NCBI GenBank assembly: GCA_020073345.1
Contig: JAIQFI010000001.1
Location: 62,001-126,000 of the forward strand
DNA: 64,000 nt
Direction: 5' to 3'
From: Terriglobia bacterium
GTDB lineage: Bacteria; Acidobacteriota; Terriglobia; Bryobacterales; Bryobacteraceae
Shown here: piece by piece, positions 18,437-27,150 of the stretch
Numbering within the stretch: position 1 is the stretch's first letter
Layout of the letters: each line of letters opens with the position of its first letter
Notes under the pieces: model-generated
Told to the model about the DNA's origin: nothing
Seen by the model: the letters and a program-made list of their open reading frames with translations, nothing else
Database searches by the model: none
Position numbers and translations under genes: made by a program

Positions 18437-18561
18437 CGGCGACAGATGGTTGACAGGCAATCGCCGCAGGTCAGCGGATCCTTCACTTCCTGTTGACAAT
18501 GGGGACAATAAAAGTCTCCACTGGGAACCTGGCCTGACGCTGCCGCGGCGTCCGTGGTCAT
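18391..18561 (-). CDS. Small zinc-ribbon protein
   Basis: 56 residues, too short for automatic calling and largely hidden in another frame. Two zinc-knuckle pairs: CPHCQ (about 19-23) and CGDC (32-35), then CRRCG (40-44). The ATG at 18561 overlaps the stop of the upstream SGNH gene by 4 bases (ATGA), strong evidence that it is translated. Its 3' end overlaps the SH3 lipoprotein gene by about 46 bases if the GTG start there is right. Likely a structural or regulatory zinc protein; no function known. Confidence 0.6.
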   Translation of the reverse strand: MTTDAAAASGQVPSGDFYCPHCQQEVKDPLTCGDCLSTICRRCGTPLEQVDELGIG

Positions 18562-20018
18562 TGGTTTCCAGCAACCGTAGCATCGGAAGAAGGAGATGTC
18601 GCGTTCGCCACGATCGCGGCCCGCGCCTGCAGGAAAATGTCGTACTGGCTCATCACATCGCGAAACACCGCGTCGCCCAGCATCCGATACCCTGGCCCGG
18701 TGAAGTGCACGTGATCGGCCTGGGCCATTCCCGCGGCCACCCATCGCAGCATCGACCCCTTGCCGCCCATCTTCGCCCGCAGATCCCAGAATGCGCAGCC
18801 GTTGGCCAGCGCCGCTTCTTTCTGCGCCTCGGCGATCACGTCGATCTTCTCCATCGTCTGCCAGCCAATCTTACGAACCTTCTGCGTGCGATCCGGCGGG
18901 CCGACCACGAGAATCGTCGCCGTAGGCGCATCCGCCCGTAACCTGGCGATTAATTGCGAATACATCTCGCGATAGCTCTCCAGCGTCCAGTCCTTGCGGC
19001 CCGCCTCATTGGTTCCGTATGCCAGGACAATCAGCGCGGGATTGCGGCGTTCGATGTTGGAGCGCAGCGTTTCTTCATTCCAGCCCAGAACGATGGACGC
19101 CTCCGCGCCGTTGATTCCCAGCTCCTCGTAGGTAACCCCGGTGGTGTTCTCCGCCACCCAGCCGAACAAGCGGACCGGCGCGCGGTCCAGAGTTTCGGCT
19201 TCCACGCGGTGCATTCCGGGGATCGCCTCCAGGCGATAGTAGGCCGGACCGGGTTCGCCGTCGGTCGAAATCTGCTCCATGGCCACGCCGTTGTCGTAGA
19301 GCTGCAGCGTGCCGCCGCCGGGCTGCTGGTAGTAGAACAGTTCGAATTCCGCGGCGTTCGCGTCCAGGTAAATCGCTTCGTGGGCGCTGGCCGTGGACAT
19401 GCTCACTCCGCCCAAGCCGTAAACGCCGTCGCCCGCCCGGCCCACCAGGCCATCGGAGTGCCAGCCCCGCGTCGATCCCGAGCGCACATCCATCCGGCGA
19501 TAGCTGTTCCAGGGACGTCCGGCCAGCGAGAATCCACTGCCGCCGTCGCCGAATTTTTCCTGGAAGCGCGTACGCAGGTCGCCGGTCCACTCATCGGCGG
19601 CGGTATGCGAATCGCCATAGTGCAGGATGTGCAACGGACCCGCCAGCTCGCCGCGCTGATGGCGGTAGAGCTGTTCGAAGAAAGGAATCAGCGCTGCGGA
19701 GTTCTCCACCGGGATATCCGCGCCGTCGGCCACGTTCTGGAAAACATAATCATGAGCCTCGGCTCGGACTTTTGCGGAGACGGGAGCCGCCTTCACAGTC
19801 TTGGCTGCGGCCGGCGGTTTCTTGGCCGAAGTCTTGGTCTTCTTGACGGCGGGCTTGCGGCTGCTCGCCACGTATTTCTTCTTTCCAGTGTTTTTCTTCC
19901 CGGCGGTTTTTGTCGAGGGGGCTTTCTTCGAAGTCGCCGAAGTCTTGGCCGGCTGCACGGCCACTGCCGCGGCCGTCGTCATCACCAAAGCGATCCCTAA
20001 CTGGATAAAGCCCTTCAC
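18558..20018 (-). CDS. SGNH/GDSL hydrolase or acyltransferase with Lys/Ala-rich N-terminus (second of two)
   Basis: 486 residues. Signal peptide (about 1-21), then a low-complexity Lys/Thr/Ala/Pro segment (about 22-75) resembling a wall-binding or histone-like tail, then the catalytic domain: HYGDSHTAADEW (Ser nucleophile block I), LAYGTNEAG (Asn block III) and the Asp-His pair in DHVHFTGPGY (block V). Between blocks I and III lies a beta-rich insert of about 150 residues as in Ape1/PatB-type peptidoglycan O-acetyl esterases or transferases. It overlaps the upstream SGNH gene by 4 bases. Direction of the reaction (adding or removing acetyl) cannot be read from motifs alone. Confidence 0.82.
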   Translation of the reverse strand: MKGFIQLGIALVMTTAAAVAVQPAKTSATSKKAPSTKTAGKKNTGKKKYVASSRKPAVKKTKTSAKKPPAAAKTVKAAPVSAKVRAEAHDYVFQNVADGADIPVENSAALIPFFEQLYRHQRGELAGPLHILHYGDSHTAADEWTGDLRTRFQEKFGDGGSGFSLAGRPWNSYRRMDVRSGSTRGWHSDGLVGRAGDGVYGLGGVSMSTASAHEAIYLDANAAEFELFYYQQPGGGTLQLYDNGVAMEQISTDGEPGPAYYRLEAIPGMHRVEAETLDRAPVRLFGWVAENTTGVTYEELGINGAEASIVLGWNEETLRSNIERRNPALIVLAYGTNEAGRKDWTLESYREMYSQLIARLRADAPTATILVVGPPDRTQKVRKIGWQTMEKIDVIAEAQKEAALANGCAFWDLRAKMGGKGSMLRWVAAGMAQADHVHFTGPGYRMLGDAVFRDVMSQYDIFLQARAAIVANATSPSSDATVAGNQ

Positions 20019-21379
20019 TTCGCGGTTCTGCCCTCCTGGCTCTCGGGCCCTTTCGACACTTGGGTTTCCCTGCTCCTTAATTGTCGCAGCTTATATTCGT
20101 TATATCCATCGCGCAGGGCTCCGTACAACAGCTCCCCCACGATCTTGGCCCCGGCGGGCATGGGATGGATATAATCCGAGCCCACCAGCCGCGGTTCGGC
20201 CGCGTACCAGCGCGCCATGGTCCCGTCCCCGCCCATCGCCTGGAAGGTGTTGAAAAACGCCACACCCGTATCTTCGGCCACTTTCGCCTCGATCTTCACC
20301 AGCCTGGGCATCGTCGCGATCGTCTCGATTTCCCCGCGTTCGTCGCGCTCTCCCCGGTCCATGGGGCTCATCAGCAGGATCGATGCGTCGGGAAGCGCCG
20401 CCTGCAATCGCTTTACCGCGGATTTCATCTCGGCGCCCCACGTGGAATCGACAAACTTGGGGAAGCCGCTTTCGTTGGTGCCGTAGGCCAGCACCACCAG
20501 GTCGGGCTTGTAGTGATGTAGCTGAGTCGTCCAGTGCGCCCCGTTGAACGCGCGGCTGAGCAGCGTGATGTTCGCGCCGTTAACGCCCAGGCTGCTGTAC
20601 AGCACACCCGGCCTGCGCTTGTTGAATTCCACGCCGTACAACCGGACCCGGCCGCTCTCGACACGTATGGTGAACTTCCTGGAGCCTTCAGGCAGCTCAA
20701 ACGATTTCCAGGCCGGATGCCTCTCTTCTCCCGATGTTTCGGCCGCTGTGTCGACCTTTCCGAGTTCGGTTCCGTCGGCTTCGAACGTGAATACCCCGCC
20801 TTCAGGCTGCTCCAGATACGCGACTTCGGCCGTTCGCTGCCCGTCTTTCACGATGAAATTCGCCACGGCCCCATTGACACCCTGGAAACTCGCTCCGCCC
20901 AGTCCGTGCAGGCCGTCTTTGATCTGCGTGTCGCCGGCCACATCGATGGTCCATTTCGATGAGTCTATATCGACGCCGCGGTGATAGTACCAGGCCCACG
21001 GTTTCGCGATCAGTACGAAGCCCGCGCCGCCGTCTCCGAATTGTTTCTGGAACAGCGCGCGCGCATCGGAGGTGATCAGATCGCCGGTAGTGGGCGAATC
21101 GCCGTAGTGCAGCACCCGCACTGGCCCGCCCTGGAGCAGCGCCTGGTAGAAGTGGTCCAGAGTCTGATGGGGATCGAGCAGATTCTGGGGCGCACGGACC
21201 TGCAGGCGTTGGGCACGAATCTGCTCCGTTTCTATTTCCTTGGGTTTGGGAACCGGCAGATCCCACACCAGCGGAATATCGCGTGGATCGAGCGACACGT
21301 AATTCTTGAATGCCGGGACCACGCGCGGAAGCAATATCAGCGTCACGAACGTCATCACGGCCAGGGTTGTCTTCCTCAT
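20015..21379 (-). CDS. SGNH/GDSL hydrolase or acyltransferase (first of two)
   Basis: 454 residues. Signal anchor at the N-terminus, catalytic blocks HYGDSPTTGDL, LAYGTNESG and the Asp-His pair in SDYIHPMPAG, with a beta-rich insert between blocks I and III as in its downstream paralogue. Shared sections include FGDGGxGFxLxxxPWxxY. It begins directly after the MBOAT gene stop, and its own stop overlaps the next gene. The MBOAT-SGNH pairing is the known arrangement of systems that pass acetyl groups across the membrane to cell-wall or exported polysaccharides. Confidence 0.83.
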   Translation of the reverse strand: MRKTTLAVMTFVTLILLPRVVPAFKNYVSLDPRDIPLVWDLPVPKPKEIETEQIRAQRLQVRAPQNLLDPHQTLDHFYQALLQGGPVRVLHYGDSPTTGDLITSDARALFQKQFGDGGAGFVLIAKPWAWYYHRGVDIDSSKWTIDVAGDTQIKDGLHGLGGASFQGVNGAVANFIVKDGQRTAEVAYLEQPEGGVFTFEADGTELGKVDTAAETSGEERHPAWKSFELPEGSRKFTIRVESGRVRLYGVEFNKRRPGVLYSSLGVNGANITLLSRAFNGAHWTTQLHHYKPDLVVLAYGTNESGFPKFVDSTWGAEMKSAVKRLQAALPDASILLMSPMDRGERDERGEIETIATMPRLVKIEAKVAEDTGVAFFNTFQAMGGDGTMARWYAAEPRLVGSDYIHPMPAGAKIVGELLYGALRDGYNEYKLRQLRSRETQVSKGPESQEGRTAK

Positions 21380-22720
21380 TTAGAACCTGGTGTAGATGAA
21401 AGGAGCGGCGCCGGTCTGCGCCACGTATTGCAGGCCGATCACCAGCGCCGCCATCGCTCCGGCCTGCGCGTAGAACGGCGCACGCACGTACAGATCGACG
21501 CTGAAGTCATACCACTTTTTCGGCCAATAATGCGCCCCGATGGCGATTGCCAGAATCACCCACAATCCGGTGGAGACGTTGGCGAAGGAAACCGTTCGCG
21601 ACCCGATCCGTGCAAGAATCTGCAGAGCCGTTTCGATATTCGGCGCGCGGAAGAAAATCCACGCGAAACCTACATAGTGAACCGTGAGCAGGATGCTCGC
21701 ATATCGCCACCAGCCTGTGGCCGGCTTGGTCCCCGTCCGCGTCTGCCACAGCCGGACCGTTACCAGGCCCAGCCCGTGCAGCGCGCCCCAGATCGCGAAA
21801 TTCCAGCTCTGCCCATGCCATAGCCCGCCCAGCACCATGGTGATCAGCAAATTCGTATAGGTGAAAATCTTCCACTTCGACCGCAGCCCCGGCAGCGAAA
21901 AATACAGGTAGTCGCGCAACCAGTTGGACAGCGTGATGTGCCAGCGCCGCCAGAAATCGGCGATATTGTGCGCCGCGTAGGGCATGTTGAAATTCGCGGG
22001 CAGCTTGATCCCCAGGAGCAGCGCCGACCCGATGGCGATATCGGTGTATCCGGAAAAATCGTAATACAGTTGCAGAGTGTAGGAATACACCGCGATCAGG
22101 TTCTCCGCGCCGGTATACAAATTGGGGAAATCGAACACGCGGTTGACCAGGTTTCCGGCCAGGTAATCGGCGATCATCAGCTTCTTGATCAACCCAAGTC
22201 CGATGAGAAAAAGCGCCCGTCCGCCGTCGGCTGCTTCCAGCGGCTTACGCTTTTCGAATTGCTCGAGCAAAACCGAAACGCGCGTGATCGGACCGGCCAG
22301 GATGGTCGGGAAGAACGATACGGCCGCCAGATGCGCCAGGTAGCTCTGGGTCGCCCTCGCGTCGCGCCGGTACAGGTCGATGGTGTAGGTCAGCGCCTGG
22401 AACGCATAAAAAGACAGAGTGATCGCAAGCTTCCAGTTACGCGCGAACGCGATCAGTCCGATGTTCAGGGCGATGCTGGCCGCCACCAGCAGCCGCCGCA
22501 ACACCCGATTCGGAGTCGCCTGAAGGCCCAGACCGATGAAGTAGTCGCAGGTCGAGGCCAGCGGAATGATCGCCAGATACCACAGATTCCAGCGGGCGTA
22601 GAAGAAATAGTTCGCGAACAGAAGTACGCCCAGCGCCAGCGCCCGAACTCGCAATACCGACCAGTAGAGAAAGAAGATTCCGACCAGGAAAATGAAGTAG
22701 GTCGAGGTGGAGAGCAGCAA
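21380..22720 (-). CDS. MBOAT-family O-acyltransferase (AlgI/PatA-like)
   Basis: 446 residues, about 10-12 membrane segments. The TTG start gives MLLSTSTYFIFLVGIFFLYW, the typical beginning of AlgI-like proteins. Conserved features: the FWRRWHITLSNWLRDYLY segment and the invariant histidine in GLWHGQSWNFAIWGALHGLG. Moves acyl (usually acetyl) groups across the membrane to a partner protein. First gene of a five-gene leftward operon with two SGNH proteins, a zinc ribbon and an SH3 lipoprotein. Target may be peptidoglycan or a secreted polysaccharide. Confidence 0.9.
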   Translation of the reverse strand: MLLSTSTYFIFLVGIFFLYWSVLRVRALALGVLLFANYFFYARWNLWYLAIIPLASTCDYFIGLGLQATPNRVLRRLLVAASIALNIGLIAFARNWKLAITLSFYAFQALTYTIDLYRRDARATQSYLAHLAAVSFFPTILAGPITRVSVLLEQFEKRKPLEAADGGRALFLIGLGLIKKLMIADYLAGNLVNRVFDFPNLYTGAENLIAVYSYTLQLYYDFSGYTDIAIGSALLLGIKLPANFNMPYAAHNIADFWRRWHITLSNWLRDYLYFSLPGLRSKWKIFTYTNLLITMVLGGLWHGQSWNFAIWGALHGLGLVTVRLWQTRTGTKPATGWWRYASILLTVHYVGFAWIFFRAPNIETALQILARIGSRTVSFANVSTGLWVILAIAIGAHYWPKKWYDFSVDLYVRAPFYAQAGAMAALVIGLQYVAQTGAAPFIYTRF

Positions 22721-22771
22721 ACCCTAGGATACGGACTTCGGTACAATCTTCACAATGGGGAGGGATAGTAG

Positions 22772-23590
22772 ATGCGTAGTTTTATCTTGATGCTCCTGGT
22801 CGGCGTGGGGATCCAGGCCCAGTGGCTTAACAACCGGGATTCAGGAATTCCTCGAACCAAGGACGGCAAGCCCAACTTGTCCGCGCCCGCGCCACGCGCC
22901 TCCAACGGCAAGCCGGACCTGTCCGGCGTCTGGCAAGGCGAGGGAGCCCCCATTAGCGAACTCATGAAAATACTGCCCGGGGGCGCGAACGGACTGGGGG
23001 AAGATCGCCCGCCCATCACCTTCCTGAACGTCCTGCACGGTTCTAAGCCAGAGGAAGATCCGCTGCGTCCCGAACTTAGGACGGCGTACCAGAGGCGTGC
23101 GGCGGGTGCTCTCACGACGCCTCCCCCGGCGCTCTGCCCGCCGCCTCCGATGCCGTTTGCGCTCTCCTTCCCCAGCCCATTCAAAATAGTGCAAACGCCC
23201 AAGCTGACCCTCATGCTCTTCGAGACGGACACCTTCTTCCGGCAGATCTTCACCGACGGCAGGAAACTTCCGGAAGATCCCCAGCCGAGCTGGCTCGGAT
23301 ACTCCGTCGGAAAGTGGCAGGGCGATTCCCTGGTGGTGGAAACAGTTGGATTGATTCCGTTCGCGCCGCTCGACATGTTCGGCCACCCGCACAGCGAAGC
23401 CCTGCGCGTAACCGAGCAGTTCCAGCGCCGGGATTTCGGTCACATGGACGTCCAGGTCACCATCGACGATCCCAATGCCTACACGAAACCATTCACTTAC
23501 AAAATCCCCATGTACCTGCTTCCGGACACGGACTTGCTGGAAAGCTTTTGCACGGAAGACGAGAAGGATGCCGCGCACATGAAGCGCTAG
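22772..23590 (+). CDS. Secreted protein of unknown function (acidobacterial DLSGVW type)
   Basis: 272 residues with signal peptide (MRSFILMLLVGVGIQAQ). Contains the repeated phrase DGKPNLSAPAPR / NGKPDLSGVWQG, a hallmark of a large family of secreted acidobacterial proteins without known function, and WLGYSVGKWQGDSLVVET, also typical of that family. An RBS-like gggagg lies 13-18 bases upstream. Convergent with the metallo-beta-lactamase gene (4-base gap). I do not assign a role. Confidence 0.75.
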   Translation: MRSFILMLLVGVGIQAQWLNNRDSGIPRTKDGKPNLSAPAPRASNGKPDLSGVWQGEGAPISELMKILPGGANGLGEDRPPITFLNVLHGSKPEEDPLRPELRTAYQRRAAGALTTPPPALCPPPPMPFALSFPSPFKIVQTPKLTLMLFETDTFFRQIFTDGRKLPEDPQPSWLGYSVGKWQGDSLVVETVGLIPFAPLDMFGHPHSEALRVTEQFQRRDFGHMDVQVTIDDPNAYTKPFTYKIPMYLLPDTDLLESFCTEDEKDAAHMKR

Positions 23591-23594
23591 GCCG

Positions 23595-24584
23595 TCACTT
23601 CGCAGGGTAGGTTTTGCTGAACTTGTTGCGCGGATTCGTGACCGTAAACGATCCGTCCGCCAGCGCCGACACTTTCAGGTGCCTGCCTTGATCGTTTGCG
23701 TCTACATTGGCGATAAACGTGTCCGGCACATTGGTCTCCTTGCCGCCGGCCAGCGCGAAATGGAGCTGCCACAGGTCCTCCAGGCCCGGCGACGCCATCA
23801 CGTTTTTCCAGCCCGCGGGATCGCCGCCCTTGCTCGGGCCGTTGTTCATGATTGCCACCCGCGGGGTCATTCCCCAAATCGCCTTCGGCGATTCGCCTCC
23901 GTGGTGAGTTGTCAGGTACAGGTCGATTTTGCCGGCTCTATTCTCCGGGCACAGCAACGCCAGTTCTTTGTTCCATGTCAGATCGCCCAGGTCGGCAAAG
24001 CGGAATTTCCCGAAGGTGATGACGATGCCCACGGATTGCGAATTCTCGCCCGCTTCGTCGGTAGACTGCCGTTCAGGGATGCCAGCGCAGTTCGGATTCG
24101 TTTCACCCTTGCCCCCAATCGCCTTGCCCGCCGCCGCCACCACCGTCACGTCCACGTCCTTGATCGGGATTTTGTCGCCCGCCGCCACCACCTTGTGCTG
24201 CCCTTTGGCGAAAGCCGCGGCGTAGGGACTGGGATAATCCTTGGTCTCGATGCTCGGGCCATGATCCAGAAATGTCGTCACGGGCAGCCGGTCCAACAGG
24301 TTCGCCACGCCGCCCACGTGATCGTCGTGAAAATGCGTAATGAGCAGGGTGTCGATCCGCTTGACCCCGGCGTCTTTGGCCGCGGCCGCGATCCGCACAG
24401 TGTCCCGGCCGCCGAAACCCGTATACCCCGTGTCGATCAGCAGCGACTGCCCTGAGGGCGCCACCACCAGCGTCGCCTGCCCGCCCTCCACGTCGATGAA
24501 GTACAAGTCCAGCGTCTTGGCCCCCTGGGCCGCGCCCGCACACGCCGCCAGCACAAACAGCCATCTTGTGGGAACTCGCCGCAT
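23595..24584 (-). CDS. Secreted metallo-beta-lactamase-fold hydrolase (ComEC C-terminal-like)
   Basis: 329 residues from the ATG at 24584, chosen because it starts a signal peptide (MRRVPTRWLFVLAACAGAAQG); the frame remains open further upstream but there is no homology there. Metal motif THFHDDHVGG (HxHxDH) and LLIDTGY, GPSIETKDY, LTTHHGGES are typical of the MBL group that includes the nuclease-like domain of ComEC. Being exported without membrane segments, it may be a periplasmic phosphodiesterase or nuclease; substrate unknown. Divergent from the zinc-ribbon membrane gene with 24 bases between starts. Confidence 0.82.
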   Translation of the reverse strand: MRRVPTRWLFVLAACAGAAQGAKTLDLYFIDVEGGQATLVVAPSGQSLLIDTGYTGFGGRDTVRIAAAAKDAGVKRIDTLLITHFHDDHVGGVANLLDRLPVTTFLDHGPSIETKDYPSPYAAAFAKGQHKVVAAGDKIPIKDVDVTVVAAAGKAIGGKGETNPNCAGIPERQSTDEAGENSQSVGIVITFGKFRFADLGDLTWNKELALLCPENRAGKIDLYLTTHHGGESPKAIWGMTPRVAIMNNGPSKGGDPAGWKNVMASPGLEDLWQLHFALAGGKETNVPDTFIANVDANDQGRHLKVSALADGSFTVTNPRNKFSKTYPAK

Positions 24585-24608
24585 AACGTTATCGTATCTG
24601 GTAGAGGA

Positions 24609-25088
24609 ATGCCTTACTGCGTACAGTGCGGACAGACGGTCGGAAGCTCGGACCCCTACTGCGCCAAGTGCGGCGCGAAGCAGTCGGGCGGATCTTCGGG
24701 ACCGAACCGCGCTAAGGACTTCTGGACCAATATCTCCCACCGCAACGCTGCGCTGCTGTGCTACATCCCCTGGGTGGGCTGGATCGCGGCCATCGCCGTG
24801 CTCGCCAGCGACCGGTTCCGCACGGAGAAGCGGCTCCGCTTTCACGCCTTCCAGGGCTTGTATCTTTTTGCGGCTTGGCTCATGGTTGAGTGGGTCGTCA
24901 CGCCCATGCTTCCGTTTCCAGGATCGCAGGTCGGGTTTCCCATTTACCGGACCATCTCTCAGCTCCTGCATCTGCTGATCGTCGGCGCCTGGATCTTCAT
25001 GCTGATGAAAGTCAGCCACGATGAGGATTACCGCTTGCCGATTCTAGGCGAACTGGCCGACCGGTCCGTCAGCGAACAACGTCCGTAA
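24609..25088 (+). CDS. Zinc-ribbon membrane protein (DUF4870-like)
   Basis: 159 residues. N-terminal zinc ribbon CVQCG...CAKCG (residues 4-23), then a membrane part with three hydrophobic segments (about 46-65, 80-98, 118-138) and the phrase RLRFHAFQGLYLF found in DUF4870-type Tic20-like membrane proteins. Function unknown. Gap to argC is 42 bases. Confidence 0.7.
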   Translation: MPYCVQCGQTVGSSDPYCAKCGAKQSGGSSGPNRAKDFWTNISHRNAALLCYIPWVGWIAAIAVLASDRFRTEKRLRFHAFQGLYLFAAWLMVEWVVTPMLPFPGSQVGFPIYRTISQLLHLLIVGAWIFMLMKVSHDEDYRLPILGELADRSVSEQRP

Positions 25089-25130
25089 CAGCGCCCCGAA
25101 AACCCGGCGTGGCATACTGAAAGAACTCCC

Positions 25131-26165
25131 ATGTCCACGGCCCCGGTCGGAATTGTCGGCTTTAGCGGCTATAGCGGCGCCGAACTGGTTGCGTTGCTGT
25201 CGAAGCACCCGCATGTCGAGCCGGTTCTGCTGGAGCATCGCGACGGCGGCGATCGCCCCCGCCCTCTGGGCAAAGCCGGTTTAGATGAAGGGCCTCGCCG
25301 GCTTCCCTGCTCGGCCGATTCCGTGCGTTCCTCCGGTCTGGCCGCGGTTTTTCTGGCCACGCCTCCGGAGGTCTCCATGGAGCTCGCCGGTCCCATGCTC
25401 GACGCCGGCGCCAAGGTCATCGACCTCAGCGGCGCTTTCCGGCTGGGCACCGCGGAAAACTATCAGCATTGGTACAAACAACCACACACTCGGCCTGAAC
25501 TCCTTAAAGAGGCTGTCTATGGTCTGCCCGAATTCTGCCGCGGCCGCTTGGCGGGCGCGCGCCTGATCTCGAATCCGGGCTGCTACCCAACCGCAGCCAA
25601 TCTGGCGATCAAGCCGCTGATCGAAGCCGGCGCAATCGCCCGCGAATTCGGAATCGTATGCGACGCCAAGAGCGGCGTCAGCGGCGCGGGGCGCAAGGCC
25701 TCGCTCAAGACCAGTTTTTGCGAAGTCACCGAGAACTTTTCCGCCTATTCGATTCTCGACCACCGCCATGTTCCGGAAGTCCTGCGCACCTCCGGCCTGG
25801 AGGAAGGCGAGTTCAGCTTCACGGCACAATTAATCCCGATTCATCGCGGCATTCTGGAAACTATCTATTTCCGGGCGGCAGAAAAGATCGGCGCGGCTGA
25901 GGACCTGCTCGCGATATATCGCGGGCGCTATCTATCCGAGCCCGCTCCTGAACCGTTTGTCCGGCTATATGCAAACGGCCAGGTCCCCGACCTGCATGCA
26001 GTCGCGCATACCAACTTCTGCGACATCGGCTTCAAATACGACGAGAAAACCCGACGTGCCGTGGTTGTTTCGGTGATCGACAATCTGGTTAAAGGCGCGG
26101 CCGGGCAGGCCATCCAGAACATGAACCTCGCGCTGGGATATCCGGAAATCGCCGGCCTTCTCTAA
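25131..26165 (+). CDS. argC: N-acetyl-gamma-glutamyl-phosphate reductase
   Basis: 344 residues. NADPH-dependent third step of arginine synthesis. NAD(P)-binding GFSGYSGAELV near the N-terminus and the active-site Cys in SNPGCYPTA (about 147-155). Length normal. argB follows after only 3 bases, so the two form an operon and carry consecutive intermediates of the same pathway. Confidence 0.96.
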   Translation: MSTAPVGIVGFSGYSGAELVALLSKHPHVEPVLLEHRDGGDRPRPLGKAGLDEGPRRLPCSADSVRSSGLAAVFLATPPEVSMELAGPMLDAGAKVIDLSGAFRLGTAENYQHWYKQPHTRPELLKEAVYGLPEFCRGRLAGARLISNPGCYPTAANLAIKPLIEAGAIAREFGIVCDAKSGVSGAGRKASLKTSFCEVTENFSAYSILDHRHVPEVLRTSGLEEGEFSFTAQLIPIHRGILETIYFRAAEKIGAAEDLLAIYRGRYLSEPAPEPFVRLYANGQVPDLHAVAHTNFCDIGFKYDEKTRRAVVVSVIDNLVKGAAGQAIQNMNLALGYPEIAGLL

Positions 26166-26168
26166 AAC

Positions 26169-26951
26169 GTGACACCCCGCAAACTGCTGATCAAACTGGG
26201 CGGCACGCTGCTCGACGCGCCTGATTCCCGCCTGCGTCTGGCCCGCGAGATCGCCACAGCGGCGGCCCAACCCGAGATTCGCATCGTGGTGGTTCACGGA
26301 GGCGGCAAGCAGATGACGCGGTTCCTCGCCGAGCGCGGCGTTGAAAGCCGTTTCGTGAACGGGTTGCGCGTGACCACGCCGGAAATCATCGACGCGGTGC
26401 TGAAAGTCTTCGCCGGCAGCGTCAATGCGGAGCTCGTGTCCGCCTTCCGGGCAGCCGGAGCGCGGCCCGTGGGGTTAAGCGGCTTGGACGCAGGTCTAGT
26501 CGATGCCGAATTGTTAAATCCGGATCTGGGACAGGTAGGCAAACCCGTGCGCTCAGACGCACGCTTATTGGATCTGCTTACCGGAGCATCCTACTTGCCC
26601 GTGGTTGCTTGCGTCGCCGGAGATGCTCTTGGCAATGTATACAACGTGAATGCTGATCAGATGGCAGTGGCTTGTGCAGCGTCCTTTTCCGCGGAATCCC
26701 TTCTCTTTCTAACCGATGTCGAGGGCGTTCGCGATAAAGACGGGGCCATTTGCCCCACCTTGACTTGCGATCAAGCAAGGAAGTTGGTCCAGGAAGGTAT
26801 CGCCACCGGCGGCATGCAAGCCAAGCTCGAAGCAGCAATAGATGCACTACAAAAAGGCGTTCACCAGGTCCTGATCGCGCCCGGCGCACTCGCGGGCGTG
26901 GTCGGCAAGCTTCTAGCCAACGAAACAGTAGGTACTAGGCTAGTCCCTTAG
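26169..26951 (+). CDS. argB: Acetylglutamate kinase
   Basis: 260 residues, GTG start 3 bases after the argC stop. Phosphorylates N-acetylglutamate. Amino acid kinase fold with LLIKLGGTLL, VVVHGGGKQM, NVNADQMAVACA and TDVEGVRDKDG. No N-terminal extension of the arginine-feedback-sensitive kind, so it may be the arginine-insensitive type; this is inference. No other arg gene lies in the window. Confidence 0.95.
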   Translation: MTPRKLLIKLGGTLLDAPDSRLRLAREIATAAAQPEIRIVVVHGGGKQMTRFLAERGVESRFVNGLRVTTPEIIDAVLKVFAGSVNAELVSAFRAAGARPVGLSGLDAGLVDAELLNPDLGQVGKPVRSDARLLDLLTGASYLPVVACVAGDALGNVYNVNADQMAVACAASFSAESLLFLTDVEGVRDKDGAICPTLTCDQARKLVQEGIATGGMQAKLEAAIDALQKGVHQVLIAPGALAGVVGKLLANETVGTRLVP

Positions 26952-27015
26952 GCCGTATAGTCAGACGTTTACAAAAAATGACTTGTTTTAAGCTGCAGTT
27001 CTCTTACGAATTCTC

Positions 27016-27043
27016 TTGAGATTAATCCGATCCGCCGTACACT
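27016..27043 (+). promoter_or_regulatory. Sigma-70-type promoter for the molybdopterin-binding gene
   Basis: TTGAGA (27016-27021), 16-base spacer, TACACT (27038-27043). Transcription would start near 27050 and leave a leader of about 100 bases before the TTG start at 27151. Match to consensus is good at both boxes; not experimentally tested. Confidence 0.5.
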
Positions 27044-27047
27044 AGAG

Positions 27048-27145
27048 GTCGTACACGTCTCTACATGCCGGCGTGCGGCCGTGCAGCCGCGCGCAACACT
27101 GTTCCGGCGCGTGCGAGTGGTCAAGACCGCACTGAGGGAGGTGCA
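27048..27145 (+). promoter_or_regulatory. Structured GC-rich leader, candidate cis-regulatory RNA
   Basis: The predicted leader can form a GCGGC/GCCGC hairpin with loop CGTGCA, a second GCGCG-type stem across gcgcgcaacactgttccggc, and a stem just upstream of the ribosome site around agtggtcaagaccgcact. The strong GGAGGT ribosome site lies at about 27137-27142, close to the last stem. I do not recognise a named riboswitch; the molybdenum-cofactor element would be the natural suspect given the gene downstream. Confidence 0.35.
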
Positions 27146-27150
27146 TCATC

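Noticed and set aside
24585-25019. Upstream extension of the metallo-beta-lactamase-fold gene
   Set aside because: The frame continues but overlaps the zinc-ribbon membrane gene on the other strand; the signal peptide at 24584 marks the true start.
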